From the NCBI GenBank assembly GCA_016875735.1, contig VGOW01000032.1, positions 1 through 41,238 on the forward strand: a stretch of DNA of 41,238 nucleotides, given 5' to 3'. A program made the translations under genes and the position numbers. Shown here one piece after another: positions 15,005 to 22,964 of the stretch (position 1 is its first letter; each line of letters begins with the position of its first letter). A model generated the notes under the pieces. That model was not told the origin of the DNA and searched no databases. It worked only from the letters and a program-made list of their open reading frames with translations. This stretch comes from Chloroflexota bacterium (GTDB lineage: Bacteria; Chloroflexota; Anaerolineae; Anaerolineales; VGOW01).

Positions 15005-15187
15005 TTACGGGTGATAGACGGGGATAACCGAGGTGGACCACAGCCCCCACACAATGTAGAGCAGTGTGGGAACAACCAACCCCAGCATGAGGAGCAAGAA
15101 AACATCGTCGAAGATGACTTGCCCAATGGGGACACGCTCCTCAGGCGGCGCCGCCTGATCTTGCGAGGACTTCGATTGATCAGCCAT
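15005..15187 (-). CDS. Small single-TM protein heading the oxidase operon (60 aa)
   Basis: The start at 15187 follows AAGGAGAACGCATCT, a strong ribosome site; upstream in-frame codons run through the operator region and are unlikely to be translated. A hydrophilic head of about 25 residues (MADQSKSSQDQAAPPEER) precedes one TM helix (VFLLLMLGLVVPTLLYIVWGL region) and a short tail ending PVYHP. Size, topology and place ahead of subunit II suggest an accessory subunit of the IIa type. Confidence 0.65.
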   Translation of the reverse strand: MADQSKSSQDQAAPPEERVPIGQVIFDDVFLLLMLGLVVPTLLYIVWGLWSTSVIPVYHP

Positions 15188-15207
15188 AGATGCGTTCTCC
15201 TTATGGA

Positions 15208-15229
15208 AAGTATGATTTGCATCATACTT
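15208..15229. promoter_or_regulatory. FNR-like operator palindrome, proximal site
   Basis: A perfect 9-4-9 palindrome: AAGTATGAT, spacer TTGC, then ATCATACTT. The core ATGAT-N4-ATCAT has the 5-4-5 layout of FNR/DNR/NNR sites (TTGAT-N4-ATCAA). It lies 21 bases upstream of the first oxidase-operon ATG. On the minus strand it contains TATGAT, a possible -10, so binding here could repress. Confidence 0.7.
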
Positions 15230-15246
15230 GCGTACCAAAATGCAAA

Positions 15247-15268
15247 GAGCGCCCTCGGCGGGGCGCTC
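15247..15268. terminator. Strong GC hairpin between the two operator sites
   Basis: GAGCGCCC (15247-15254) and GGGCGCTC (15261-15268) form a perfect 8-bp stem with loop TCGGCG. On the minus strand it is followed by TTTGCATTTT, so it may act as a terminator for transcription arriving from the regulator side, insulating the oxidase promoter. A structural role in the divergent promoter is also possible. Confidence 0.5.
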
Positions 15269-15269
15269 C

Positions 15270-15285
15270 TATGATGCAAATCATA
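15270..15285. promoter_or_regulatory. FNR-like operator palindrome, distal site
   Basis: TATGAT, spacer GCAA, then ATCATA: the same ATGAT-N4-ATCAT core as the proximal site and its exact 16-base reverse complement. The centres of the two sites are 59 bases apart. If TATGAT in the proximal site is the -10 element, this one falls near -63, close to the class I activation position used by Crp/Fnr proteins. Confidence 0.65.
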
Positions 15286-15380
15286 CACGTCGTGTCCGAG
15301 TCGGGCTACACTACCTCACACGTTCGCAATTTTTTCTGTTGAAACATACAACACGGGGAAGGCAAGGAGCGCCTGACGGG

Positions 15381-15647
15381 ATGACTCAGGAGAATCCTGC
15401 TCTTTCGCGGCTCAACGAATTCCGCCGCTGGCTCTACAATTGGATCACGAAAACCCTTCGACCCCCACAGACTCCGGCTGAGCCGCCGCGAGTCGAGGGA
15501 CCCTATCCCGACTACGTCACCTGCCCTCGCTGCGGCGAATTAGAAGTGGAAGTGTGGTCACACGAAAAGGCCGGGCGCTGTCACCGCTGTGGGCAGACCT
15601 TCGAGTATCCTCTGCCGCGCCCCGAGCAATCCAAGCCGACCCATTGA
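15381..15647 (+). CDS. Small zinc-ribbon protein
   Basis: 88 aa on the plus strand, divergent from the oxidase operon and convergent with the Crp/Fnr gene. The ATG at 15381 follows AAGGAGCGCC, a good ribosome site; the longer open frame upstream crosses the operator region. Two CxxC pairs (C48, C51 and C67, C70), separated by 15 residues, form a rubredoxin/zinc-ribbon-like knuckle; the rest is charged and proline-rich. No known function; location suggests co-regulation with the oxidase genes by the shared operator region. Confidence 0.65.
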   Translation: MTQENPALSRLNEFRRWLYNWITKTLRPPQTPAEPPRVEGPYPDYVTCPRCGELEVEVWSHEKAGRCHRCGQTFEYPLPRPEQSKPTH

Positions 15648-15656
15648 AACCGCCCG

Positions 15657-16415
15657 TCACTCGGCGACAGGGGGCGGGCTCAGTTTGGGGTTTCTGCCTT
15701 CGGCCTCTCCCCTGCTGATCTTTCCCAGCATCTCGCGATTCAGAATCACCACATAGCCGCCGGGCAGAGTCTTCGCCCACCCGGATTTGCTAAACTTGGA
15801 CATCACACGAATGGCCGTCTCGGTGGTGGTGTCGGCCAGTTCGGCAATTTCCTGCCGTGAGAGGCTCACGCCGATCATCCAACCAGAGTCGGTTTCCACC
15901 CCGCACTTGCTGGCAATCTTGATCAGGATGTGGGCGATGCGCCGCTCCACCCGTTCGCTGATCATCATCCGCATCCCGATCACTCCGCGCAAACGCTCGC
16001 CCAACATCTCGATCACTCGCACACTCACGGCAGGGTAATCGAGCAGCACCCGCTTGTATTCTTCCACCGACAGGCTGAGAGTCACCGCGTCGGACAGCGC
16101 GCGCGCGGTGGCGGGTTGGCGGCTCATAAGCACGGTGGCGCTGCCGAACACTTCGCCGGGCGGGATCACTTCGAGTACCGTCTCTTTGCCGCCCTCGGCG
16201 TATTTGACGATCTTCACCTGCCCTTCGCTCACGATCCAAAATCGCTCTGCCGCATCGCCCTCATGGAAGATGTGCGCGTCGTGCTGAAACCTGTCCACGC
16301 GAAAGCGCGGCGCGAGGGCGAGCAGTTCCTCGCGCCGCAGATCGGCGAGCAGCGGCACTTGCGACAACACAGCGACGCTGGCCGGAGAATGATTGGCCCG
16401 TTGGAGGGATGTCAC
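15657..16415 (-). CDS. Crp/Fnr-family transcriptional regulator
   Basis: 252 aa. An N-terminal cyclic-nucleotide-binding-type beta-roll (about 15-125) contains HEGDAAERFWIVSEGQVKI and PPGEVFG; a long dimer helix follows, then a winged helix-turn-helix (about 180-225) with SLSRQEIAELADTTTETAIR. There is only one Cys (C171), so no FNR-type iron-sulfur cluster is possible; a heme- or ligand-sensing Dnr/CooA/Crp-like mode is open. The recognition helix reads E199-T-A-I-R203: Glu and Arg as in FNR, but Ile where FNR has the Ser that helps read the first T of TTGAT. The nearby palindromes have ATGAT instead, which fits this protein as their binder, by inference. Confidence 0.87.
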   Translation of the reverse strand: MTSLQRANHSPASVAVLSQVPLLADLRREELLALAPRFRVDRFQHDAHIFHEGDAAERFWIVSEGQVKIVKYAEGGKETVLEVIPPGEVFGSATVLMSRQPATARALSDAVTLSLSVEEYKRVLLDYPAVSVRVIEMLGERLRGVIGMRMMISERVERRIAHILIKIASKCGVETDSGWMIGVSLSRQEIAELADTTTETAIRVMSKFSKSGWAKTLPGGYVVILNREMLGKISRGEAEGRNPKLSPPPVAE

Positions 16416-16455
16416 CGAGAGTAAAGCCTCTCTCCGAAAAGATTGTTCATTGACA

Positions 16456-16485
16456 GATCACGCCGAATTGTCGTTCGGCGTGATC
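16456..16485 (-). terminator. Stem-loop at the end of the ETF/thioesterase operon
   Basis: A perfect 12-bp stem, GATCACGCCGAA (16456-16467) with TTCGGCGTGATC (16474-16485), loop TTGTCG. It spans the last codons and stop of the thioesterase gene. The T-run downstream on the minus strand is weak, so termination is probable rather than certain. Confidence 0.55.
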
Positions 16486-16901
16486 CCTTCATAGTCTGCG
16501 ACAGCGCGGCGAAACCGCTCCGGAATCTCCCGCTCGGCCCACGTGCCGGCTTCTGCCGTGACGGCGACAACGTGGCCCGTGGCCACCTGCCGCCCATCGT
16601 TGGCCGCGCGGATGTCGAACTCGTACCGGATACTGCGCCGGCCCATGTGCCCGATGCGCGTGTGCACCTTCAGCACTTCGGGCCACTTCACCGACGACTT
16701 GTAGTGGCAGTGCGATTCAGCATACAACAGATCGACGCCATCGGCCAACATGTCTGCATAATCGTAGCCGATGGCTTCCATGTACTCGGTCGCCCCCACA
16801 TCGAAGTAAAACAGATATTGGCCGAAGTTGACGTGCCCCTGCAAATCGGTTTCATTGAAACGAACTTTGATCGGCGCAAAGAACTTGAACGGCTCGCTCA
16901 T
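16458..16901 (-). CDS. Acyl-CoA thioesterase, 4HBT/YbgC hot-dog family
   Basis: 147 aa. The start at 16901 gives a 4-base ATGA overlap with the etfA stop. Hot-dog fold signature near the N-terminus: RFNETDLQGHVNFGQYLFYFDVG, with the Asp-x-x-Gly-His-x-Asn active-site pattern, followed by the beta-strand YKSSVKWPEVLKVHTRIGHMG. The family hydrolyses acyl-CoA thioesters (4-hydroxybenzoyl-CoA or short/branched acyl-CoA). Tight coupling to the ETF genes suggests it acts on a product or inhibitor of the flavoenzyme pathway; the substrate is unknown. Confidence 0.85.
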   Translation of the reverse strand: MSEPFKFFAPIKVRFNETDLQGHVNFGQYLFYFDVGATEYMEAIGYDYADMLADGVDLLYAESHCHYKSSVKWPEVLKVHTRIGHMGRRSIRYEFDIRAANDGRQVATGHVVAVTAEAGTWAEREIPERFRRAVADYEGITPNDNSA

Positions 16902-17854
16902 GCCATCGCTTTCTTCACTTCGGCGCACAGCGCCGGGATCACTTCATGCAAGTCGCCGATGATGGCGTAATCGGCGGCGGCCACGATGGGCGCGTCGGCG
17001 TCGGTGTTGATGGCCAGAATGTGCTTCGATCCTCTCGCGCCGATCAGGTGTTGAGTGGCCCCGCTCACTCCGCAGGCAATGTACAGATCGGGCGCGATGC
17101 GTGTGCCGGTTTGACCCACCTGCTCGGCGTGAGGCCGCCAACCCAAACTGGTGACGGCGCGCGAACAGCCCACCGCCCCGCCCATCAACTCGGCCAACTC
17201 TTCGAGCGGCTTGAATCCTTCGGCGCTGCCCACTCCACGCCCGCCGCCCACCACCACTCGCGCTTCGGCCAACGATATTTTGCCCGCGCCTGCTTCCACC
17301 CGCCCCGACACGCGAACGCGAAATACTTTGTCGTCGAGAGTCGGCGTCACCGTGTTGATCGTCGGCGATCTGGCCGGAGACTCGACGGCCTCCACTGCCA
17401 GCGGCGCGACGGTGAGCAAGTGAGTCGATCCATTCAGCCGCGCCTCCTCCAGCAAACTTCCGCCCCATCGCGCGCGGGTGACGACGCACGGGTTGCCAAG
17501 TTTGATTTCGATGCAATTCGCCGCCATCGGCAACCTCGTTTGGGCGGCCACGTGCGCCATCACTTCGTTGCCGCGATCGGTGCCCGAAGCCAACACCGCT
17601 TCCGGCTTCAGCGACTCGATCAATTCCACAACACACTGCGCCCATGCTTCCGGCGCATATTCAGCCAATCGTTCATGCTGAACAACGTGAACGGTGGCCG
17701 CCCCGAACGCCGCGGCGCGGTCGGCCAATGGCCGCGCCGCTTCGCCGATGAGCACGGCGTGAAGCGGCAAACCGAGTCCGCGCCCCAACGTGAGCATCTC
17801 CAACGATGATTCGTTCAGTTTCCCCCTGTCGTGTTCAATCAATGCGATGATCAT
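16898..17854 (-). CDS. etfA: Electron transfer flavoprotein, alpha subunit
   Basis: 318 aa. The N-terminal half has the alpha/beta fold that pairs with EtfB; the C-terminal half (about 195-318) binds FAD, with RAVTSLGWRPHAEQVGQTGTRI, CGVSGATQHLIGARGSKHILAINTDADAPI and ADYAIIGDLHEVIP, all classical EtfA blocks. It takes electrons from a flavin dehydrogenase and passes them to ETF:quinone oxidoreductase. It overlaps etfB by ATGA and lies two genes downstream of the dimethylglycine dehydrogenase-like gene, its probable electron source. No ETF:QO gene is in the window. Confidence 0.93.
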   Translation of the reverse strand: MIIALIEHDRGKLNESSLEMLTLGRGLGLPLHAVLIGEAARPLADRAAAFGAATVHVVQHERLAEYAPEAWAQCVVELIESLKPEAVLASGTDRGNEVMAHVAAQTRLPMAANCIEIKLGNPCVVTRARWGGSLLEEARLNGSTHLLTVAPLAVEAVESPARSPTINTVTPTLDDKVFRVRVSGRVEAGAGKISLAEARVVVGGGRGVGSAEGFKPLEELAELMGGAVGCSRAVTSLGWRPHAEQVGQTGTRIAPDLYIACGVSGATQHLIGARGSKHILAINTDADAPIVAAADYAIIGDLHEVIPALCAEVKKAMA

Positions 17855-18612
17855 TTCTGAAACAACCCCAGCTTCTGAAAGACTTCGACGGCTTTGGGCG
17901 CAGCCCCCGGCCCATTGCCCAAAATCTCAACCTGATGCTCTTGCTCCTTCGGAATCTTGAGCCGCGCCTTTTCCATTTGATTACCATTCCACTGCGGCTT
18001 CGCTCGCGCAATATCTTTCTTCTTGGCTTTGAGCCGCCCCTGAAACGACGGGTAGCGCGGCAGGTTGATTCCTTCTTTCACCGTGACCACTGCTGGCAAC
18101 GGAATCTCGAAGATGTCCCAGCCGCCGGAGGCTTCGCGTTTGGCAACCGCCCCGCCGCCTTTGATCTCCAGCGATTTGATTCCGGTGACGCACGGCAAGC
18201 CGAGCGCGTGCGCCACCCGAATGCCCACTTGATAATCGCCGGTGTCTGCCGCTTCGTTGCCGAACAACAACAGATCGAAATTCATGCCGTCGGCGCGAAC
18301 GGCTTCGACGATGGCCGCCGCCGTCGAACCGGCGTCCCACTCGCGGCCATCGGTCTCCAACAGAATCGCGCGGTCGATCCCCATCGCCATCGCATCGCGC
18401 AATTGTTCCGTCGAAACTTCCGCGCCGAGAGTCAGCACGGCGCTGCTGCCGCCGTTGGCCTCGATCAGCCTCACGGCTTCTTCCACCGCGCATTCTTCGT
18501 GCGGGCTGACAGTGAAGCCGAGATGCCGCGTGTCAATCTCTTGCTCGTCCGCCGTGAGCGACACCTTGCCGCCCGTGGCCGGAATGCGTTTGATGCAAAC
18601 GAGGATGTTCAT
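17851..18612 (-). CDS. etfB: Electron transfer flavoprotein, beta subunit
   Basis: 253 aa. Begins MNILVCIKRIPATGG and shows the beta-subunit signature blocks SPHEECAVEEAVRL, GNEAADTGDYQVGIRVAHALGLP and the C-terminal arm. It forms the ETF dimer with EtfA and normally binds AMP. It sits 49 bases after the flavoenzyme stop, with a short palindromic repeat in between. Same-strand order DMGDH-etfB-etfA-thioesterase points to one operon. Confidence 0.93.
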   Translation of the reverse strand: MNILVCIKRIPATGGKVSLTADEQEIDTRHLGFTVSPHEECAVEEAVRLIEANGGSSAVLTLGAEVSTEQLRDAMAMGIDRAILLETDGREWDAGSTAAAIVEAVRADGMNFDLLLFGNEAADTGDYQVGIRVAHALGLPCVTGIKSLEIKGGGAVAKREASGGWDIFEIPLPAVVTVKEGINLPRYPSFQGRLKAKKKDIARAKPQWNGNQMEKARLKIPKEQEHQVEILGNGPGAAPKAVEVFQKLGLFQK

Positions 18613-18626
18613 AGGAAAATCGTAAA

Positions 18627-18658
18627 TGGTAAGTGGTAATTGCCATTCACCACTTACT
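18627..18658. repeat. GTAAGTGGT intergenic palindrome
   Basis: GTAAGTGGT (18629-18637) pairs perfectly with ACCACTTAC (18649-18657). The same core word appears at 26804-26838 and in one orientation at 25573. It may attenuate transcription between the flavoenzyme gene and etfB. Confidence 0.65.
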
Positions 18659-18661
18659 GCA

Positions 18662-21169
18662 CTAGCCTTTCATCCGCTTGTTTTCCGGATCGAACAACGG
18701 CGTGGGGCCGACGGCGGCCACGGTGACCGGGAAGTGATCGCCGAAGTATTCCACTTTGAGTTTCGTGCCCAACTTCGCATAGTCCGGCGGCAGGTAACTC
18801 ATGAGCACCGTCTTGCCCAGCGAGGGCGCAGAGCCGGCGCTGGTCACATACGAGCAGCGGCCATGTTTGTCTTCGAGCGGTTTGCCGTCGAGCGAGAGGA
18901 TCGGCTCGCGGCCCATCATGGCCCGCTTGATGCCCGATGACGAGGTGTTGTCGTCCACCGTGAGTGAACAGAGAACGGCGGCGGGCGGTTCGGATCGCTG
19001 CTTGAGGTATGCCGCCTTGCCTATGAAATCTTGCGGCTTCACGGCGCGCAACATGCCCGCTTCCACGAGATTGAACTCTTGCTCCAACTCGTTGCCGTAG
19101 GCTCGATAACTCTTCTCCAAACGAGCTGTCGTGCCGTACACGCCGATGCCCACCGGCAATACACCGAACTGCCGACCGGCTTCCCACAACGTATCCCACA
19201 AACGCCCAGCCTGCTCGAAGGGCACATAAATTTCCCAACCCAGTTCGCCCACGTATGAAATGCGCGAGGCCAGCGCGCGGATCGGGCCGAAGTCCACCCA
19301 CTGGCACGTGCCGAAGGGGAAGGCCGCGTTCGACATATCGGCTTCGGTGGCCGACTGCACCAGATCGCGCGCTTTGGGTCCCCACACGCCGATGGTTGAC
19401 CACGCCGACGTGAGATCGGCCAACGCCGCCGAGCCGTCGGCGGGCAGATGATCGGTGAACCATTTCTTATCGCGCATTCCATCGAACGCGCCCGTGACCA
19501 CGCGAAATTGATTCGCGGCGAGGCGCATCACGGTGAGGTCGGCTTTGATGCCGCCGTGATCATTAAGCAACGGCGTGTACACCACGCGGCCCACTGGCAC
19601 ATCCATTTGCGCCACGCACATCTTTTGCATGTAAGCCAACGCGCCGGGCCCGGTCACATCGAAGATGGCGAAGGCCGAAAGGTCAACCATGCCCACGCGT
19701 TCGCGCATCGCCAAATGCTCGGCGTTGATGATGGGCGACCACCAGCGCGAGTCCCACTCGTTGCGGCGGTGCATCACCCGCTCGCCGTATTCGGCCACCA
19801 GTTTGGCATTCGACTCGTACCACTGCGGACGTTCCCAACCCATCGCCTCGAAGAAGACTGCGCCCAATGCTTTCTCGCGCTCATAATATGGGCTGAGGCG
19901 CACGTTGCGGTTACTGGCCCACTGCTCGCGCGGATGCACGATGCCATAGGTTTTGTTGAAGCCTTCGGCGGTGCGGGCGCGGATGTGAGTCCACGTTTTT
20001 TGATGATCGTAAAAGCGGGCGATGTCGGATCCACTCGGATCGATCTCCGGGTTGCCGGCTGTCATCCATTCGGCCACAGCGCGGGCGATGCCGGGCGCTT
20101 CTTTGATCCAAATGGCCGACACCGACCACAGCCCTTTCACTTCGGGCGTCTCGCCGAGAATCGGAAAGCCGTCGGGCGTGAGCGAGAGCAAGCCGTTGAT
20201 GGCGTATCGCACACCGTACTCGCCGAGGAAAGGCATGAGTTCGAGCGCGCGCTCCATCGACGGATCGAAGTCGTCTTGGGTGAACGGCATTTCGGTGGGC
20301 GAGAGGGCGGCCTTTTCAATCGGCGGGATGTCGTCGGGGTCCATCAGAATCGGGCGATGATCGTACGAGCCGACTTCCATATCACTGCCGTGCTGTCGCT
20401 CGTAGGAATTGAAATCGACATCGCGCACGATCGGGTAATTGATCTCGCCGGGCTTTTCGGCCAACAACGGGATGGGGCCGACACTGACCATTTGATGCAC
20501 GGCGGGCGTGAGCGGGATGGACGCTCCGGCCATCTTGGCAATGCGCGGCGACCAAATGCCGCAGCACACGATGACGGTTTCGGCTTTGATGTTGCCCTGC
20601 GTGGTGCGCACGCCGCGCACACGGCCGTTCTCCACATCCACTCCGGTGATCTCGATCTTGGGAAAGACGGTGAGTGCGCCCATGGCCTGTGCGCGTTCGC
20701 GCATGATCGTTCCGGCGCGCAATGAGTCCACCGTGCCGATGCCCTCGGTGTAAAAGCCGCTGAGGATAATCTTCTCGTTGATGAAGGGCACGAGGTTTTT
20801 GACTTCGGCGGGCGTGAGGATGTGCAGGCCGTCGATGCCCCACGACTTGCCGGAAGCCACGCGGCGCTTCAGTTCGTCCACACGCTCTTTGGTGCGCGCC
20901 ACTTCGATGCCGCCGCTTTGCGTGAATACTCCCATTTCTTTGTATTGCGCCACGCTGTCGAGCGTGAACTTGGCCATCTCTTTTGAGTGATCGACGAGGA
21001 AGATGAAGTTGGAGGCGTGGCCGGTTGAGCCACCGGGGTTCGGCAGGGGGCCTTTATCCAACAGCACGATGTCTTTCCATCCGAGCCGGGCCAGATGATA
21101 TGCCATGCTGTTGCCCACAATGCCTGCCCCAATGATGACAACGTTCGCCTGATTGGGAAGTGAACTCAT
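18662..21169 (-). CDS. Dimethylglycine/sarcosine dehydrogenase-like FAD protein with GcvT domains
   Basis: 835 aa. Residues 1-400 form a DAO-type FAD domain (GAGIVG, 14-19), with H51 in GSTGHAS at the position of the covalent FAD-linking His of dimethylglycine dehydrogenase. An FAO_M segment (about 400-450) leads to a GcvT aminomethyltransferase fold (about 450-725) and its C-terminal barrel (about 730-835). Such enzymes remove an N-methyl group from dimethylglycine or sarcosine and hand the one-carbon unit to tetrahydrofolate, with electrons going to ETF, whose genes follow. The start at 21169 has AAGGAGC upstream. A promoter and operator lie just before it. The exact methylated substrate is not decided by sequence. 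Confidence 0.9.
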   Translation of the reverse strand: MSSLPNQANVVIIGAGIVGNSMAYHLARLGWKDIVLLDKGPLPNPGGSTGHASNFIFLVDHSKEMAKFTLDSVAQYKEMGVFTQSGGIEVARTKERVDELKRRVASGKSWGIDGLHILTPAEVKNLVPFINEKIILSGFYTEGIGTVDSLRAGTIMRERAQAMGALTVFPKIEITGVDVENGRVRGVRTTQGNIKAETVIVCCGIWSPRIAKMAGASIPLTPAVHQMVSVGPIPLLAEKPGEINYPIVRDVDFNSYERQHGSDMEVGSYDHRPILMDPDDIPPIEKAALSPTEMPFTQDDFDPSMERALELMPFLGEYGVRYAINGLLSLTPDGFPILGETPEVKGLWSVSAIWIKEAPGIARAVAEWMTAGNPEIDPSGSDIARFYDHQKTWTHIRARTAEGFNKTYGIVHPREQWASNRNVRLSPYYEREKALGAVFFEAMGWERPQWYESNAKLVAEYGERVMHRRNEWDSRWWSPIINAEHLAMRERVGMVDLSAFAIFDVTGPGALAYMQKMCVAQMDVPVGRVVYTPLLNDHGGIKADLTVMRLAANQFRVVTGAFDGMRDKKWFTDHLPADGSAALADLTSAWSTIGVWGPKARDLVQSATEADMSNAAFPFGTCQWVDFGPIRALASRISYVGELGWEIYVPFEQAGRLWDTLWEAGRQFGVLPVGIGVYGTTARLEKSYRAYGNELEQEFNLVEAGMLRAVKPQDFIGKAAYLKQRSEPPAAVLCSLTVDDNTSSSGIKRAMMGREPILSLDGKPLEDKHGRCSYVTSAGSAPSLGKTVLMSYLPPDYAKLGTKLKVEYFGDHFPVTVAAVGPTPLFDPENKRMKG

Positions 21170-21216
21170 GAAAGTTGCTCCTTTTTTTGTAGGTGCTCGT
21201 GGATGAGCTGGGGTCG

Positions 21217-21240
21217 GTGATATATCACATATATATCACA
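21217..21240. promoter_or_regulatory. Operator-like palindromes over the promoter of the flavoenzyme operon
   Basis: GTGATATATCAC (21217-21228) is a perfect 12-base palindrome. An overlapping one has arms TGATATAT and ATATATCA separated by 5 bases (21218-21238). They cover the putative -10 element, so a repressor bound here would block transcription; GntR-type operators are often of this kind. No regulator gene is adjacent. Confidence 0.65.
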
Positions 21241-21257
21241 AATTCTCACCCTGTAAA
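21230..21257 (-). promoter_or_regulatory. Putative sigma70-type promoter of the DMGDH-ETF operon
   Basis: On the minus strand TTTACA (21257-21252) and TATATA (21235-21230) are 16 bases apart, a good housekeeping promoter. The transcript would have a leader of about 55 bases before the ATG at 21169. The 21170-21299 gap holds this promoter, the operator and a small hairpin (21268-21282), with no coding sequence. Confidence 0.6.
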
Positions 21258-21299
21258 CCCCTGTTTTCAGAGAAACACTCTGGGCAAATAGCGGTACGA

Positions 21300-22952
21300 T
21301 TACACAGCACTTGCCGCGCCGTAGTCCTTCGCCGCTGCTTCTTTGCTCACCTTCCCCTCCTCCACGTCGCGCGCAATCGCCTCGCGGTCACGCTCGCGCG
21401 GGTCGCCGTAGCCGCCGCCGCCCGCCGCGTCCATCGTCACCACATCGCCCGGTTGCAGGCGCGTGAGGCCGTACGGGTTGCCCGGTTGCCCGTTGACGAG
21501 AAATTGCGCTTTGGCTCCGGGCTGGCCGCCGAACAAGCCTTCCGGCGGCAAACGGAAACGGCCCGATTGAATGGCGAGGCTCACCGGCGGTTGCACATCA
21601 GCCGGGATGCGGAAAACTTCCCGCCGCCCCAACGCGCCGCGCTGTTTGCCCGGCCCACCCGAGTCCATTAGCAACTCGCGGCGCTCAACCACCAATGGCG
21701 AATCGCTCTCTAAAATTTCAACGGGCGTGTTCGCGCCGTTGGCCGGGAAGATGAAACAGCCCTCGCCGTCGCGCGCGCCGCCTGCGCCCAACCCGCCGCC
21801 GCGAATGAGCGAAACGTGAAACGGCTGACCATCACCGCGCCGCCCGTAAAAGACTTGCATCGTCGCGGGCGTGCCGCCGCTGGCCGCAATCACGCGCCCC
21901 GGCAAGGCTTGCGTCAGCGCGCGATAAATCACCTCGGTCATGAAGTGGCCGATTTGCATCCGCGCCGCCACCGCCGCCGGGAACTTGCAATTCACCACCG
22001 TGCCCTCCGGCGCGGTCAGATGAATCGGCGCGGCGCTTCCATCGTTGTTGGGGATGTCCGGGTCGAAGATGCTCTTCACGGCCATGTGCACGTAAGCGTA
22101 GGTGAAGTTGTAGACCACGTTGCCGCCCCAATCCACTTGCGGCGAGGAGCCGCTGAGGTCAACGTGGATGTCGCTCCCCTTCACTTCAATCGCGCACCGG
22201 ACGACTAAATCCTTGCGGCCCGCCATTTGCTCAATCACGCCCTCCGCGCGATACACGCCCGGCGGCACTTTGGCAATCGCCGAGCGGATACTGCGTTCAC
22301 TGCGCGCGATGATTTCATCCGCCAGCGCGTCGAGGTCATCCAAATGATTCTCGGCCAACATCCGGGCCACTTGCTCGGCGCACACATGATTGGCCGCGAT
22401 TTGCGAACGGATGTCGCCGATGACCTGCTCCGGCGTGCGGACGTTCCAGCGAATCATATCCAGCACAGCCTCGTTCAACACGCCGCCGTCGTACAACTTC
22501 ACTAGCGGGATGAAGAGGCCTTCCTCAAAGACATCGTGATTGTCGGAGGCCACGCGCCCGCCGATGTCGGCGTGATGCAGCACGCAGGCCGTAAACCCGG
22601 CGAGGCGCTCGCGATAAAAGATGGGGCTGAGCACGGCCACATCATTGAGATGCCCGGCCAGCGCCCACGGGTCGTTGGTGACAAACGCATCGCCGGGCTT
22701 GAATGAATCAACCGGCAGGCGTTGCACCAGTTTCTTGATGCCAATCGCCATCGCCCCGCTCTGCCCCGGCGTGGCAAACGTGCCCTGCGCCAACTCGCGC
22801 CCGCGTCGGTCGGTGAACATACAGGTGTAATCGTGCGCGTCGCGCAGAACGCTGGAGAACGCGGTGCGCGCCACCGCCGCGTCGGCCTCATCCACAATGG
22901 AAAGCAAGCGCCGCCAGAGAATTTCGAGGGTGACCGGGTCAAATTTGTGCAT
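21300..22952 (-). CDS. hyuB: Hydantoinase B/oxoprolinase family protein
   Basis: 550 aa, the usual length for HyuB. It begins with KFDPVTLEILWRRLLSIVDE, a standard family opening, and carries CMFTDRRG, VTNDPWALAGHLNDVAVL and GGRVASDNHDVFEEGL blocks. It forms the second half of an ATP-dependent cyclic amide hydrolase (N-methylhydantoinase, 5-oxoprolinase) or acetone-carboxylase-like enzyme with HyuA. The hyuA gene is upstream on the same strand, with a small repeat-flanked gene in between. Near the DMGDH-like operon, N-methylhydantoin or creatinine degradation via sarcosine would be a sensible role, but this is inference. Confidence 0.9.
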   Translation of the reverse strand: MHKFDPVTLEILWRRLLSIVDEADAAVARTAFSSVLRDAHDYTCMFTDRRGRELAQGTFATPGQSGAMAIGIKKLVQRLPVDSFKPGDAFVTNDPWALAGHLNDVAVLSPIFYRERLAGFTACVLHHADIGGRVASDNHDVFEEGLFIPLVKLYDGGVLNEAVLDMIRWNVRTPEQVIGDIRSQIAANHVCAEQVARMLAENHLDDLDALADEIIARSERSIRSAIAKVPPGVYRAEGVIEQMAGRKDLVVRCAIEVKGSDIHVDLSGSSPQVDWGGNVVYNFTYAYVHMAVKSIFDPDIPNNDGSAAPIHLTAPEGTVVNCKFPAAVAARMQIGHFMTEVIYRALTQALPGRVIAASGGTPATMQVFYGRRGDGQPFHVSLIRGGGLGAGGARDGEGCFIFPANGANTPVEILESDSPLVVERRELLMDSGGPGKQRGALGRREVFRIPADVQPPVSLAIQSGRFRLPPEGLFGGQPGAKAQFLVNGQPGNPYGLTRLQPGDVVTMDAAGGGGYGDPRERDREAIARDVEEGKVSKEAAAKDYGAASAV

Positions 22953-22964
22953 GGGGAAATCTAT

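Noticed and set aside
15657-16415. A true oxygen-sensing FNR
   Set aside because: The protein has one Cys only and cannot hold the [4Fe-4S] cluster, so it was called Crp/Fnr-family without a sensing mode.
21170-21299. Glycine riboswitch ahead of the GcvT-containing flavoenzyme
   Set aside because: The leader would be only about 55 bases and lacks the conserved glycine aptamer layout; the gap is explained by a promoter and operator.
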